Numbered from the stretch's first letter, positions 27,308 through 37,988 are shown. The stretch: DNA of 64,000 nucleotides from Ilyomonas sp964658445 (GCA_964658445.1 CAZZZH010000001.1:3263-67262), one strand, 5' to 3'. The notes: a model not told the origin generated them from the letters alone. Numbers and translations: made by a program.

Positions 27308-30142
27308 CTAAAGGATGTCTCTACTATCAGTAATTTCAATACCTCGCTTTGTAGTGATCTTGATTTGATCGTGGTTAACAAATTTTACATTGCTTATTAC
27401 ATTGTTATTAATCGTTATTACTCGTAAGCCTGTAAAGCTGGGTTCTGGTTTAAAATTAAATTGAGAAGGCACATCCGGATCCTGTCTTTGAGGATAATCC
27501 ATCCAGCCTAAACACGCTGTTTGCGTTATTACAGGACTATGTGTTTCCCACCATTGTTGGGCGTTACCGGAATTATTCAAAGTATCCTGATTAGGTGGAA
27601 TTTCCGTAAACTTGTAAGAGATGCCATTCCTGTTATCACCATTGACAGGTTCATTTACTACTGATCCGGGTACGATATGCACATGAACCTTCTCAGAATT
27701 TGGGTATATAGATGAATAATAGTCAGATGGATTTTCAAAATAAAAATCACAATAGCAATTCATAGACTGCTTAGCTTCAACCCATTCTATCCGCCATTCT
27801 GTATGCTTATGGACATGGCCACTTAATACAAGGTTAGCTTTTCTGGTATCTGCATTTTTACCGGCACATGCATCCCAAAATTGCTGTTTGTTGTTGAACG
27901 GTGCTCCGTTATCGAGATTGTCATCTAAACTTCCTCTTTTAAATTTTGGCGTGCCAGATACAATCCAACCTTTTACATCGCTGCCACCTTCAAGTTTATT
28001 AAGATCTGCTGCGTTTATATTTTTATCTACGTTTCTTTTTATATACCCGCGCATTAGTGCAGGATCAATAGTCGCATGTTCAGTTTCCCTGAAATAGTGA
28101 TTGTATTCTCCCCCATCCGGGTTAATAGCAGGCGCATGGATTCCGACAATTACTGCTCCAGTAACACTCTTGTCTGTTAAGACAGCCTTCAACATGTTGA
28201 TATCGGTTTGTTCAAATCCTAAAGTATCTCCACCTTTAAAAACATTTGCTACATCTTCCGACTCTTCAAAACCCAAGTCTGACGCTGCTAGTTTAAAAAG
28301 ACTTTCAATGCCTGCATCATACCAAGTATTCATTAATACCAATCTGTTTGAGCCGAGATGCTTGACAAAAGAACCCGCCCGGTTAATTTTTCTTGCATAA
28401 TACTGGGGCAGATCGTAATAATGAGTAATGTAACTTAATGCCCGCTCCGGAGAGATATCCACATCCACTCTCCACAATTTTTGAAGAAATATAGCTTCGG
28501 CTCTGGTTAAGTTCCAGTCCGGATTTTGATAGCTGGGATATAATGTTACTACTTTATGTCCCTCAACAGAAAAATCAACTTCAACAGCCGGGTCATAAGC
28601 GAAAGGTCTAAAATCATGATTGCCAAGAGTTGTAAGAATGGGAACCAATAATTCTTCTGTGGGAGATTGGGCATCATCTGCATATTTTGTTCGTCCCAAA
28701 AGCAAATTAATAAACCATTCAAAATTTCCGCCTCCGGCAAATACAGCATTATTTTTCTCAAACATCTGCCGAAGAGATTGGTTTGCATTCTCTGCAAGGT
28801 CAGCAGCAGTAGGCTTAGGTTTATCTGAACCGCCACCAAACCAATTTACAATGGTGTTCACTACTGATTTTGCTGCATCGTAAACATCTTCCAGTATGTT
28901 AACTGGAATTTCTACAATAGATTCAAGATCAACATTCAGCAAAGCGCCCTGAGCCGTATTATTTTCAAAAATATAATCGACCAAATCTCCCGTGTGTATC
29001 ACGACATCAATTTCTCCGGCTTTATATAGTTGATTAGCGTATTTCACAAAATCTCTGAAGTTGTCGTTCGGATTCATAAACAGCGGATATGCCTGATCAA
29101 GCTCCGGGTGTTTTTTCAATTCACGTTTTACCCAATCGTATCTCGTGGCGACGTGGCTATCCGTTATATGAATGGCTGCAAAACTATCCCAGTTGTCTTT
29201 TGCATAAACACAGTGAGGAGAAGTCACAAAAAGATTGTTGTCATCTAATGCAAAACACAAATCATATAATTCCCGGTTTTTTAACTGCTGATCGAGAGGA
29301 ATGACTGCGTTTGCAGACATCTGCAAATTATATTGAGGTGGATGAGGATGACCAAATGGATCTGTTGGATTTAGAACTCGTGGAAGGGTTGTTGTCGTTG
29401 AATCGATCTTTGTTACCGTTATATCTAAGTGTATGATATCTGCTGAATGAACTCCCTTTAAACAGTACTTTTTAGAGAAAAGGTTGCTTAAGATGGTGGT
29501 ATTATGCTTAAAATATGTCAGTAATGGATTATTTGCGTTTGCAGACGAGACCTCTCCTATTATATGTAAGGTATTTTCAAGTGAATTGCCTTTGCTTGTG
29601 CCAGCAAAATAGGGATTGCCAATAAGGTGAGGTACAAAAGAAAACTTTATGACGGGTAAATTACCGGCTTTAAAAAGACATCCACATTCAAAATAAGCTA
29701 TTTCCCAGCTTGAAGTATTTATATTATCACTAACCGGAAGTCCTAAGTCGCTGTAATTCTCTCCAAGTCTTTTATAGGTGTTGAATAAGTCTCCATGAAT
29801 ACATCTGCCACCATTTACCCAATAAATGGCTCCCCATTCAAAGTAGCTTACTCTTTTGCTTTCCCCGACAAGCCAGCTTTCATCAGATATAGGAAATCCT
29901 AAATCTCTATGATTCGTTGCAGGATTAACACCTGCACCTCCCATAGTTAAATACTTGCTCAAAATACCACCATGTACTTCGAATGTGCCTGCCTGAGGAT
30001 GCCAATAGATTCGGGCATTGGCATACTGTTGATACCGGCCAGCGTTGCCGGCATCCTGCTCTGCACCTGTTTTTACTCCTAAATTAAGACCGGCATTATA
30101 AAGTGCCTGCCATTTGTTCTGAATGTCGCTTGTTGAATTCAT
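27308..30142 (-). CDS. Large metallophosphoesterase with N-terminal LGFP-type repeats
   Basis: This 944-residue protein has no signal peptide. Residues about 10-160 contain three LGFP-like repeats (RIYWHPQAGTFEVHGGILSK, LGFPISDE, YFEWGAIYWVNGG, LGLPVSD), a module known from actinobacterial cell-wall-associated proteins. The calcineurin-like phosphoesterase motifs follow in order: D328-x-H330 (HITDSHVATRYDW), GDLVD at Asp386, GNHD at 508-510 after a roughly 110-residue insertion, GIHAP near 680 and GHVHKH near 785. The metal site is complete, so it should be an active phosphatase or phosphodiesterase. The substrate is unknown. It stands alone on the minus strand, divergent from the AraC-type regulator at 30347, which may control it. 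Confidence 0.8.
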   Translation of the reverse strand: MNSTSDIQNKWQALYNAGLNLGVKTGAEQDAGNAGRYQQYANARIYWHPQAGTFEVHGGILSKYLTMGGAGVNPATNHRDLGFPISDESWLVGESKRVSYFEWGAIYWVNGGRCIHGDLFNTYKRLGENYSDLGLPVSDNINTSSWEIAYFECGCLFKAGNLPVIKFSFVPHLIGNPYFAGTSKGNSLENTLHIIGEVSSANANNPLLTYFKHNTTILSNLFSKKYCLKGVHSADIIHLDITVTKIDSTTTTLPRVLNPTDPFGHPHPPQYNLQMSANAVIPLDQQLKNRELYDLCFALDDNNLFVTSPHCVYAKDNWDSFAAIHITDSHVATRYDWVKRELKKHPELDQAYPLFMNPNDNFRDFVKYANQLYKAGEIDVVIHTGDLVDYIFENNTAQGALLNVDLESIVEIPVNILEDVYDAAKSVVNTIVNWFGGGSDKPKPTAADLAENANQSLRQMFEKNNAVFAGGGNFEWFINLLLGRTKYADDAQSPTEELLVPILTTLGNHDFRPFAYDPAVEVDFSVEGHKVVTLYPSYQNPDWNLTRAEAIFLQKLWRVDVDISPERALSYITHYYDLPQYYARKINRAGSFVKHLGSNRLVLMNTWYDAGIESLFKLAASDLGFEESEDVANVFKGGDTLGFEQTDINMLKAVLTDKSVTGAVIVGIHAPAINPDGGEYNHYFRETEHATIDPALMRGYIKRNVDKNINAADLNKLEGGSDVKGWIVSGTPKFKRGSLDDNLDNGAPFNNKQQFWDACAGKNADTRKANLVLSGHVHKHTEWRIEWVEAKQSMNCYCDFYFENPSDYYSSIYPNSEKVHVHIVPGSVVNEPVNGDNRNGISYKFTEIPPNQDTLNNSGNAQQWWETHSPVITQTACLGWMDYPQRQDPDVPSQFNFKPEPSFTGLRVITINNNVISNVKFVNHDQIKITTKRGIEITDSRDIL

Positions 30143-30346
30143 TGTGAGGATTGTTTATGGTATTGTTATGAAGGATACTAAAGCAAGTATGTAAAGCCTG
30201 AAACGGGGCGGTTACAAGCTTTTATACGCCTTGCTTTGTAGGTGCAAATTGCTAATTGAAAAACATTGGAAATAGTAAAAAATCAAGATTTTTATTAGCA
30301 GTCATAATTTTTTTGAAGGATATTTGACAACACCTTTCATTTCACG

Positions 30347-31198
30347 ATGCCTACCGTTCATACACGCTTTATTTTGCCGCATCCGATGCTGCAACCTTAT
30401 GTGCGATACTTTGCGTTGCGAGAATTTGACACCGGAGGACTTGAGTTCCCCAAGTCGGTGGTAGCCGAGCATGAAATAATGATGGCATTTTTCCTGCACT
30501 CGAAAGTACTGCGCTTTGAGTCGTACGACAATCAAACGCCTGCCTACACGGTGAACCCAAACAAAGGACCGGAATGCACATTTGTAGGCTTGCAGACTTC
30601 ATCAAAAGGGTTTGTGGTTTATAAGGGTAAGACCACTATTTTGAACATCCATTTTAAGCCGCCGGGTTTCTTCCATATTTTTAATACCAGCCCGAAAGAA
30701 GTGCTAGATAAAATGGGAAACAACAACGAGTTTCTGGCTAACGAAATTGATGTGCTTCATGAGGAGATGCAGGAAGCGAAGAACAATTTAGAGTGTATCA
30801 AACTGCTAGAACTTTATCTGATTAAGAAATTATTTTCTCAAAAACCGAAGTACAAACATACCGGCATTGTGCAGGCTTCAGAATTTCTGCTTCGCCAGAA
30901 AGGTATATTTCCCATTAAAAAGCTGGCATCTGATTGTAACATGACGGTTCAGACTTTTGAGGTTCAATTTATGGAGCAGGTTGGCATTAATCCAAAACAA
31001 TTTTCGCGTATTTTACGGTTTGGCGCGGCGGTAAATCTGAAGTTGTATTCTCCTTGGCAATCGTGGACGTCTGTGGCACAATCGTGCGGCTATTACGACC
31101 CAATGCATTTGATTAAAGACTTCAAAGAGTTTTCATTACTATCGCCCCAGGCGTTTATGAAAACGATGCAGCCACCTGTGGAGAATTTTGAAAAATGA
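30347..31198 (+). CDS. AraC-family transcriptional regulator
   Basis: This 283-residue protein has a ligand- or dimerisation-type N-terminus (PHPMLQPYVRYFALREFDTG) and a C-terminal AraC DNA-binding domain with two helix-turn-helices: IKKLASDCNMTVQTFEVQFM and then GINPKQFSRILRFGAAVNL, followed by WTSVAQSCGYYDPMHLIKDF and SPQAF. It binds DNA as an activator or repressor. Its start is 204 bases from the divergently transcribed metallophosphoesterase gene, so an autoregulated shared control region is plausible. Confidence 0.88.
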   Translation: MPTVHTRFILPHPMLQPYVRYFALREFDTGGLEFPKSVVAEHEIMMAFFLHSKVLRFESYDNQTPAYTVNPNKGPECTFVGLQTSSKGFVVYKGKTTILNIHFKPPGFFHIFNTSPKEVLDKMGNNNEFLANEIDVLHEEMQEAKNNLECIKLLELYLIKKLFSQKPKYKHTGIVQASEFLLRQKGIFPIKKLASDCNMTVQTFEVQFMEQVGINPKQFSRILRFGAAVNLKLYSPWQSWTSVAQSCGYYDPMHLIKDFKEFSLLSPQAFMKTMQPPVENFEK

Positions 31199-31533
31199 TA
31201 GTTGGTTTCAGCGTAAGTCTCAGGCTCTTTTTGTTGTTTTCCATAGTCTTTTATTTGTGTTTCAAAATCTTTCCTTACATAGATCGAAGCACCTTTTTTT
31301 TAGGTCTGCGCAGAGTACTGTAAACTTTACACCCACTTTATTATAGATTAAACAAAACACTTTCTTGCATAGTGTTTATTTGCAGTTGTTCAACCTAAAT
31401 AATAGCATTGAGGTGAACAACTTATACCAGCCTGCCGGCTCTTTTTATCGTGATAAGAACTGTGATTTTATTGTGTGGCCGCCGGTAAAGAAAGACATGC
31501 ACCTTTGCCTTTTGTACTTCATAAATGATGGTT
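31199..31533. other. Intergenic region upstream of SBBP-type surface gene
   Basis: No gene is called here. A frame opening at 31365 runs into the signal-peptide region of the next gene in another frame and has no supported motif. AT-rich stretches around 31330-31400 may hold the promoter. Confidence 0.35.
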
Positions 31534-34521
31534 ATGAAAATTTCCTTACTTCTCCTGAGTGTTTTATTGTTCGTTGCAAATATTTCTCAGGCGCAAACCT
31601 ATCTTTCTCCTGATTGGCTGGTGCAGCCCAGTCTTCCGCTGAGTACCGGCCCCGTATACGTGGCCGGTGCTGCCAAAACAGTAAATGATGCAACGTATGT
31701 AGTTGGTGACTTTAGAAACGGGGCTGACTTTGATATAGCTGCCGGGGATACAGCTTATGTAAAAACGACCTACAACCACAACCAGTTTCTGGCAAAGTAT
31801 GACAAAGCCGGCAAGCTCCTTTTTGAGATCAGTCTGGGCAGCAGCTTCAGTCAGGAATATGGGTATAATTTTTTTACCGGAGTAGCCAGCGATGCAGAAG
31901 GCAACGCCTATATTACCGGCTGCTTTGGCTATGGCTTCGATTTTGACCCTGGACCGGCTGTGGTTAGTTTTCCGGCAGGATATTATGACCGGTATATGTT
32001 TGTAGCCAAGTATGATAAAGACGGGAACCTGGTTTTTGCAGATCCCATCACTACTAAAAATGATAAGACTTATCCCTCATCTATTGCTGTAGATAATCAA
32101 AGCAATGTTTACATAGCTGGAACTATAGCAGGCNNNNNNNNNNCCGGTGTTGCAAAGTTTTCTTTAAACGGCGATAAAAACGGAGATGGCTTCTTTGCGA
32201 AATATGATAAAGGCGGAAGTTTTCTTTTTGCAAAACCAATCACCGGCTCTGCGGCCGAAGGAGTGAATGCCATAGCAACCGATAAAAATAATAACCTGCT
32301 TATGACAGGCTATTATAGTACCAACACAAACGATTTCGATCCCGGACCCGATACGGCGAAACTGGCTTACAAGGGTGGCGGCGATTTTTTCTATGCCAAA
32401 TATTCGTCCAAGGGCGATTACCTTTTTGCCAAATCGGTAGGAGGCACAGGCAATGAATCGGCATATGCCATCCTTACAGATATACGGAACAACATTATTA
32501 TCACCGGCACATTTTCCGGCTTAAATGCGGACTTTGACCCAGGCGCAGGTAAAGTGTTGCGCAGTGCTGCCGGTGGAACTTATGGTGATGTATTTATTGA
32601 AAAGTTTGACAGCCTGGGAAATTACAAATGGGTAAACACGGCAGGCGGCTCAGATGATGATTATGGCGGTAGTCTCGTGTCGGATAAAGAAGGTTACCTT
32701 TTTATTACTGGAAGTATAAAGGGAACCGACATTGTGTTTCATAACACTACGGGAAAAGACACCCTGAAATCGGCAGGCGGCACGGATATCTTCTATGCTA
32801 AATACAACAGTTTAGGCACGTGCCAGTATGTGCAGCGTATAGGTGGTAAACAAGATGATTATGGCGGCAATATCGTATTGACAGCAGACAGCCTGATTAC
32901 CTTTACAGGCAATTTTATTGATTCTCTCGACTTCAATCCCTCTAAACAAAGAAATGTTTTACAAGCTTCCACCAATACTATTTTTTTTGCGAGCTACAAA
33001 AGCAGCAACGGCGCCTATGTATCGGCAAAAGAGATCGGTGTGTTTGGCTATTTCAAAGATGAGAGTGATGTTTATACAACAACGCAGGACAAAGCAGGCA
33101 ACACTTATGTGATTGGTTATTATACCGGCATTACCGACTTCGACCCGGGACCGGACACCGTTTTACTTACGTCGGAAAACAACATTGCTCATGATGAGGC
33201 TAACTACGACGAAGACCAGTTTCTTGCCAAGTATGATAAAGATGGCAAGCTGATATTTGTAAGAACCTTTACGACTACTGGGCACGATGCTGCCATTAAT
33301 GGGGTAACGGTTGATAATAATGAAAACGTATATATCTGCGGCAGTTATTACGGTCAAATTAATTATGTGCCGGGTACCGATACTGCCATAGTTGGTAAAG
33401 TGGGAGCTTATACTTTAACAATGTACTTTGCTAAGTACGATGCCACCGGCAGGTATCTTTTTTCCGACAATTTGCCATCCGAACTCTCCTCTTTTTCCAA
33501 TATTGCCTTGGATAAACAAAAGAACATTTACCTGACAGGAATACTGGATGGCAGTGCCCGTTTGAACCCGGCTGATAGCAGCGTTATTACTACATCGTAC
33601 AGCGATGCAGATGTGCTGATAGCAGCGTACGATAGTTTGGGGCGGTTCATTTATGCGAAGCATATCGGACAGAATGGAAATGTACAGGGCTACTCCGATT
33701 ATGTATATGCAAATGACATGGCTATTTCAGACTCTGGGCGAATAGTGATTTGTGGTGAAATGAGAGGCAGTAAAACCGATTTTGACCCTGGTGTCGGCAA
33801 GTATTATCTTTCTTCAGGTAAAAGCACTGCTACTTACTTTACGGCTGCTTATACGCTGACCGGCAACCTGCTGTTTGCCACAGCCGCCGATACTTCATCA
33901 ACCGGGGAAACCAGCGCTTACAAACTGGCGCTTGACGGAGAAGATGCTGTTATCTCTGGTATGAGTTATGACTCTGCCGATTTGTATCCCGGACGGGACA
34001 GCTCCGTTATCACGAGCCGATACTCCCGCGATCCTTTTTTTATAAAATACAATAGCGACGGCGCCATACAATTCATCAATACCAACGCGGTAAGCCAGAC
34101 AACCAACAACGCCTTAGAGATTAATGATATTGCCGTAGATACATCGCACCATATTTACATAACAGGATACAATATCCGGAAGGTAGACTTTGATTTTGGA
34201 AAAGATACTGCATACCTCGATACCGATGCGAACTACATAGCGCGGTACGACAGCAACGGCAAGTACGATTATGTGCAGCAATTTTCTAATTACCCTGCTA
34301 TTTCCATGAACGCTTTATTCATTAATCAGCACAACGAAATAGTAGCAGCGGGTTACGGTTATGGTACAGCAGACATAGATCCAGGACCCAATACTTTATT
34401 ATTTCAAAGTTCTGTTTATAATCATCGCGCTTTCTACATCACGAAGTATAAACAATTGAATGAAGGTAAGAATCTAAAGCTGCTAATCGCAAGAGCAGGC
34501 GGGCATTTGAGGGATTTCTAA
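31534..34521 (+). CDS. Large secreted SBBP-repeat protein, interrupted by an assembly gap
   Basis: The best start is ATG 31534, giving signal peptide MKISLLLLSVLLFVANISQA; two ATGs lie just upstream. The mature protein of about 970 residues is built of repeated propeller-like units with FDFDPGPA-type loops (FDPGPDTAKLAYKGGGDFFY, DFDPGAGKVLRSAAGG, DFDPGPDTVLLTSENN) alternating with FLAKYDKDGKLIF strands. Ten Ns at 32134-32143 interrupt it, although the same frame continues on both sides. Unlike its relatives in the window it lacks a T9SS sorting domain; it ends LLIARAGGHLRDF shortly after the last repeat. It may be truncated at the 3' end, or secreted by another signal. Surface or extracellular role inferred. 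Confidence 0.75.
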   Translation: MKISLLLLSVLLFVANISQAQTYLSPDWLVQPSLPLSTGPVYVAGAAKTVNDATYVVGDFRNGADFDIAAGDTAYVKTTYNHNQFLAKYDKAGKLLFEISLGSSFSQEYGYNFFTGVASDAEGNAYITGCFGYGFDFDPGPAVVSFPAGYYDRYMFVAKYDKDGNLVFADPITTKNDKTYPSSIAVDNQSNVYIAGTIAGXXXXGVAKFSLNGDKNGDGFFAKYDKGGSFLFAKPITGSAAEGVNAIATDKNNNLLMTGYYSTNTNDFDPGPDTAKLAYKGGGDFFYAKYSSKGDYLFAKSVGGTGNESAYAILTDIRNNIIITGTFSGLNADFDPGAGKVLRSAAGGTYGDVFIEKFDSLGNYKWVNTAGGSDDDYGGSLVSDKEGYLFITGSIKGTDIVFHNTTGKDTLKSAGGTDIFYAKYNSLGTCQYVQRIGGKQDDYGGNIVLTADSLITFTGNFIDSLDFNPSKQRNVLQASTNTIFFASYKSSNGAYVSAKEIGVFGYFKDESDVYTTTQDKAGNTYVIGYYTGITDFDPGPDTVLLTSENNIAHDEANYDEDQFLAKYDKDGKLIFVRTFTTTGHDAAINGVTVDNNENVYICGSYYGQINYVPGTDTAIVGKVGAYTLTMYFAKYDATGRYLFSDNLPSELSSFSNIALDKQKNIYLTGILDGSARLNPADSSVITTSYSDADVLIAAYDSLGRFIYAKHIGQNGNVQGYSDYVYANDMAISDSGRIVICGEMRGSKTDFDPGVGKYYLSSGKSTATYFTAAYTLTGNLLFATAADTSSTGETSAYKLALDGEDAVISGMSYDSADLYPGRDSSVITSRYSRDPFFIKYNSDGAIQFINTNAVSQTTNNALEINDIAVDTSHHIYITGYNIRKVDFDFGKDTAYLDTDANYIARYDSNGKYDYVQQFSNYPAISMNALFINQHNEIVAAGYGYGTADIDPGPNTLLFQSSVYNHRAFYITKYKQLNEGKNLKLLIARAGGHLRDF
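32134..32143. other. Assembly gap (10 Ns)
   Basis: Ten ambiguous bases inside the SBBP-repeat gene. A fixed run of ten is a conventional scaffold gap, so the true missing length is unknown. Confidence 0.98.
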
Positions 34522-34868
34522 GAATTTGCAGAAAGCTAATGACGGTTATATTCCCGCTTCTCTAACTTACCTTTATTTGTAGCTTTACTAAAGTGGTTTT
34601 TACTGCGCGTATGACTGTGCCCTTCCACCGCAGCTAAAACAAAATAAGAGATGAAAAAAAGTTGCCGGAAAATATTTAAAAAATAAAAGCTATTCAAACA
34701 ATTGCCTACTTTTATACTAATGATTGCTGACGTATGAACTTGCCCTTAAGCTGCTTATGCCGTTCGTTACGGTACAACAATCAAACTCTTTCCAGTTCCT
34801 TGTTTCCCGGCACGCGGGCAAGGCACGGAAACCATAACTGAAAACACTTTTACACTAATACTTTAACT
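34522..34868. other. Intergenic region with small hairpin
   Basis: No gene is seen in these 347 bases. A compact hairpin (CCTTG and CCCG paired with CGGG and CAAGG) lies near 34799-34825 upstream of the VCBS gene, in the region expected to be its leader. Confidence 0.4.
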
Positions 34869-36962
34869 ATGAAAAAAGCGTTACTCTTTCTTTTTTTGCC
34901 GGCACTGCTGGCGAGTTTTCAATTGCATGCACAGTTTACCGTTACTAACCTTAACCTCGCAGTGCAGCATCCCGGCGTAGCCGTGGTGGATATAGATGGC
35001 GACGGCGACCTAGACATCCTGATCAGCGGTGAAAATGGCAATGCCCGGGCGGCACAGCTTTACAAGAACAACGGCAGCGGCGTATTTACGGCAGTTGCGT
35101 CGCCTTTTACGCCTACCACACGAACTACATTTAGCTGGGGAGACATTAACCAAGATGGAAAATTAGATGTGCTTATGGCTGGCTTTGATGTTGCCGGTTC
35201 TCCCATCGATAGTGTATATACTTCCAACGGCACCGGCACTTTTACCCGCGCCACAAACATAGCTTTGCCGCAAACGGCGCCCAGCACTGGGTTTGCCGAT
35301 TTAAACAACGATGGCTATCCTGATATTTATGTGTTTGGGAACAAAGACTATGGGCACCCGAAAATATTCTTTAACAACAAAGCGGGCGGCTTTACAGAAT
35401 CGGACCAGTTTAATGCTTTCAATTTTACTGACCCTGTAGTAACCGTAATTGATTACGACAACGACGGTGATCTCGACCTTTTTGTAACGGCAGGCTTTGA
35501 AGATGCTGCCAACACCCGATTCTCAAAAATGTTTGTGAATAACAACGGTACTTTTACGGTAAAAGATTTAGGTCTTATTCCTAAAGGAAACGGCTCTGCT
35601 GCCTGGGGCGATTATGATGGTAATGGTTATCCTGATCTGTTATTGAATGGTGATGGTAACCTTGGCTCGGGTGAAGATGATGATGGTGTATATCGGTTGT
35701 ATAAGAATGTGGCAGGCGTGTTTACGGCTGTTGCTACTTTTAAAGAATATCGCCAGAACCATACCGGCAATGGAGGACGTTTAATAGACTGGGACAACGA
35801 TGGCGACCTTGATGTAATTGTTACCGGATGGACGGGTTCACGCCAGGCTACTGATATTTATCTTAACAATGGCGGAACATTCACGGCCTTTTCCGGCAAC
35901 GCTACCATCCCCGGTGTGTCGGAAAACTCGATAGAAACTGCCGATGTAGATGGCGATGGCGACCTTGACATTGTTGAATCCGGCTTTTCCGGCAACAACT
36001 TCAACGGTACCGGTAGCGCCTTTAACAGCAATGTCTCTCTCATTGTTACCAATCCTACTGTTGCCAAAAATACACCGCCTACCCGGCCCACTAACCTGCA
36101 GGTAACCGGTTCGCAGGCATCGCTTTCCTTTAGCTGGACAGCCGCTACCGATGCTACCACGCCGCAAAATTCACTCAGCTACAATATGTATCTTACCGAT
36201 GGTACGGGCAAATGGTTTTACGATCCATTAGCTGATACCACCACCGGCAAGCTGGCTTTGCAAAAAATGGGTAATGTAGATTTGAACAAGAGCTGGACAT
36301 TGAAGAACCTGCCTGCCGGTAATTATTGTGCAGGTGTGCAGGCGATTGATAACAGCTATGCCGGCTCTCCCTTTGCCCGGCTTTGCTTTACGGTAAATGC
36401 AAACGGTACCCTGCCTGTAGCCCTGGCTTCATTTGCTGTGGCGGCTGACGAAAACCGCGCTAACATTACGTGGACAACCACCGCCGAGCAGAACAGCGCT
36501 TATTATGTGGTAGAGCATTCTACCGATGGCGTTCACTTCAGTACGCTTACTACTGTAACGGCAAAGAATGTTGCCGGGGTTAATAACTATAGCGTTTACG
36601 ATGCATCGCCTGCCAAAGGACAGAACTACTATCGCCTTACGCTCTATAATAAAGATGGTACCAGCACTGTGTTTGATGTTAAAACTCTTTCCTTCTCTAT
36701 TGCCGGCAATGCGATCGCCGTGGTGTATCCTAACCCGGTGGTGAAGGACATGGGCATCAAGCTTACCAACTATACAGGCAGTAAGGTTGCCGTTACGATT
36801 ACTGATCTAGGTGGTAAAACTATTTATACAGGCAGCCTGCCAACACAGCCAGGACAGGAATATTATCCCCTTTTGCTGCCCAACAAACTGGCCAGCGGAA
36901 CTTATATTGTGAAGTTATATGGCGATAATTTGAACACCAGCCTGCGCGTACTGGTGAAGTAA
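34869..36962 (+). CDS. Secreted FG-GAP/VCBS-repeat protein with T9SS sorting domain
   Basis: This 697-residue protein has a signal peptide (MKKALLFLFLPALLASFQLHA). Residues about 25-390 contain FG-GAP/VCBS repeats, each with a calcium-binding loop of the form D-x-D-x-D-G-D (VDIDGDGDLDILISGENG, YDNDGDLDLFVTAGF, WDNDGDLDVIVTGW, VDGDGDLDIVESGF). A fibronectin-type segment follows at about 400-510 (PTRPTNLQVTGSQASLSFSW). A cohesin-like strand region leads to the C-terminal T9SS type A domain (VVYPNPVVKD, ASGTYIVKLYGD). It should form a calcium-stabilised integrin-like propeller at the cell surface. A clear terminator follows at 37125. Confidence 0.88.
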   Translation: MKKALLFLFLPALLASFQLHAQFTVTNLNLAVQHPGVAVVDIDGDGDLDILISGENGNARAAQLYKNNGSGVFTAVASPFTPTTRTTFSWGDINQDGKLDVLMAGFDVAGSPIDSVYTSNGTGTFTRATNIALPQTAPSTGFADLNNDGYPDIYVFGNKDYGHPKIFFNNKAGGFTESDQFNAFNFTDPVVTVIDYDNDGDLDLFVTAGFEDAANTRFSKMFVNNNGTFTVKDLGLIPKGNGSAAWGDYDGNGYPDLLLNGDGNLGSGEDDDGVYRLYKNVAGVFTAVATFKEYRQNHTGNGGRLIDWDNDGDLDVIVTGWTGSRQATDIYLNNGGTFTAFSGNATIPGVSENSIETADVDGDGDLDIVESGFSGNNFNGTGSAFNSNVSLIVTNPTVAKNTPPTRPTNLQVTGSQASLSFSWTAATDATTPQNSLSYNMYLTDGTGKWFYDPLADTTTGKLALQKMGNVDLNKSWTLKNLPAGNYCAGVQAIDNSYAGSPFARLCFTVNANGTLPVALASFAVAADENRANITWTTTAEQNSAYYVVEHSTDGVHFSTLTTVTAKNVAGVNNYSVYDASPAKGQNYYRLTLYNKDGTSTVFDVKTLSFSIAGNAIAVVYPNPVVKDMGIKLTNYTGSKVAVTITDLGGKTIYTGSLPTQPGQEYYPLLLPNKLASGTYIVKLYGDNLNTSLRVLVK

Positions 36963-37463
36963 GAACGGGTAGTACCGTAACAGGAAGGGATGTGTGTATG
37001 TAAAATAAAAACCAAAAGAAGATTCCTTCCGGTTCGGTAAAGAGAAGCCCGGATTTTACTTTTGAACTTTTGTTATCCTGCCGTTGGTACTACCGCCAGA
37101 AGATAAATCCTGTATTGCTTATGCATCCCAACAGCTTCGGCTGTTGGGATTTTTTTATGCTGTTTGACTTAATATTTTTTTCTTGGCAAAGCGGTTTGGC
37201 AATGAAATGAAGAATGAGAAAATGCGCTGATCTTTGAACGAAGGTTACTTGTCGACGCTGTTTGTATGACTTAAGCAGCACGGATAGTAAAGTACATAAC
37301 AACGATATACAGATGCATGTAAACTTTAAGACACGGTGCGCTACCAACCAGACAACTCTGTAAAAACTTAATTAAGACAGGAATTATAAACTTAGCTGAA
37401 TGGGGTACAACCAAGCGTTTTAATCTATATTTTAGTCGCTACCAATTACCAAATGAATTGTTT
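36963..37463. other. Intergenic region containing a terminator
   Basis: These 501 bases hold the hairpin terminator at 37125 and otherwise AT-rich DNA with no coding signal. Confidence 0.45.
37125..37156 (+). terminator. Rho-independent terminator
   Basis: A perfect 11-bp stem (ATCCCAACAGC/GCTGTTGGGAT) with a UUCG-type tetraloop is followed by a run of Ts. It terminates the VCBS-repeat gene. Confidence 0.92.
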
Positions 37464-37773
37464 ATGATCGTGCGTTTGAGCGTCCTGTTCTGCATCGTGT
37501 TGTTTTGCTATACTGCTTTTTCTCAAACACCTGGTATTCTTATCAGCAACAAATATGGTGGTAATGACAGAGATGCTTCTAATTGTGCAAGGATTAGGAA
37601 ATATAGCAAGCGTCATCCAAATAACAAATGCGGAAGGCAAGCAGTTACTCTCTTATAAAACGGGTAATGATCTTTATAAAACAAATGTCAAGGCACTGAA
37701 ACCTAACATTTATTATCTAACCATTTGGCAGACTAACAAGGTTGTTTTTACATCCCGTTTTATAAAAGAATAA
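37464..37773 (+). pseudogene. Remnant joining a signal peptide to an out-of-frame T9SS domain
   Basis: From ATG 37464 the frame gives a signal peptide (MIVRLSVLFCIVLFCYTAFS, then QTPGI). In the next frame, from about 37586, the sequence reads GLGNIASVIQITNAEGKQLL and ends PNIYYLTIWQTNKVVFTSRF IKE, the second half of a T9SS type A sorting domain. The two halves of a secreted-protein gene are thus present in different frames with the body missing. This looks like internal deletion plus frameshift of a former surface-protein gene. Confidence 0.65.
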
Positions 37774-37988
37774 AATGGCAGAAAGCAGGTTATACTTTTC
37801 TTCTAACTGTATCTGAACAGAAAGGTTTGATTGTATTGCCTCTTAGCTACTGCGTATTAACCGGGATGTAAATTAGCCTGAATGATGTTGATTAAGTATA
37901 AAAGTTATTCATCTACTATGCGATGATCTGCAGTACAATTATTTTTATAACGAAATACTCCCGACTCTTTTCTAACGTCTTTAGGATG

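Noticed and set aside
31365..31613. Plus-strand frame of 82 codons upstream of the SBBP gene
   Set aside because: It overlaps the signal-peptide region of the next gene in another frame and shows no motif.
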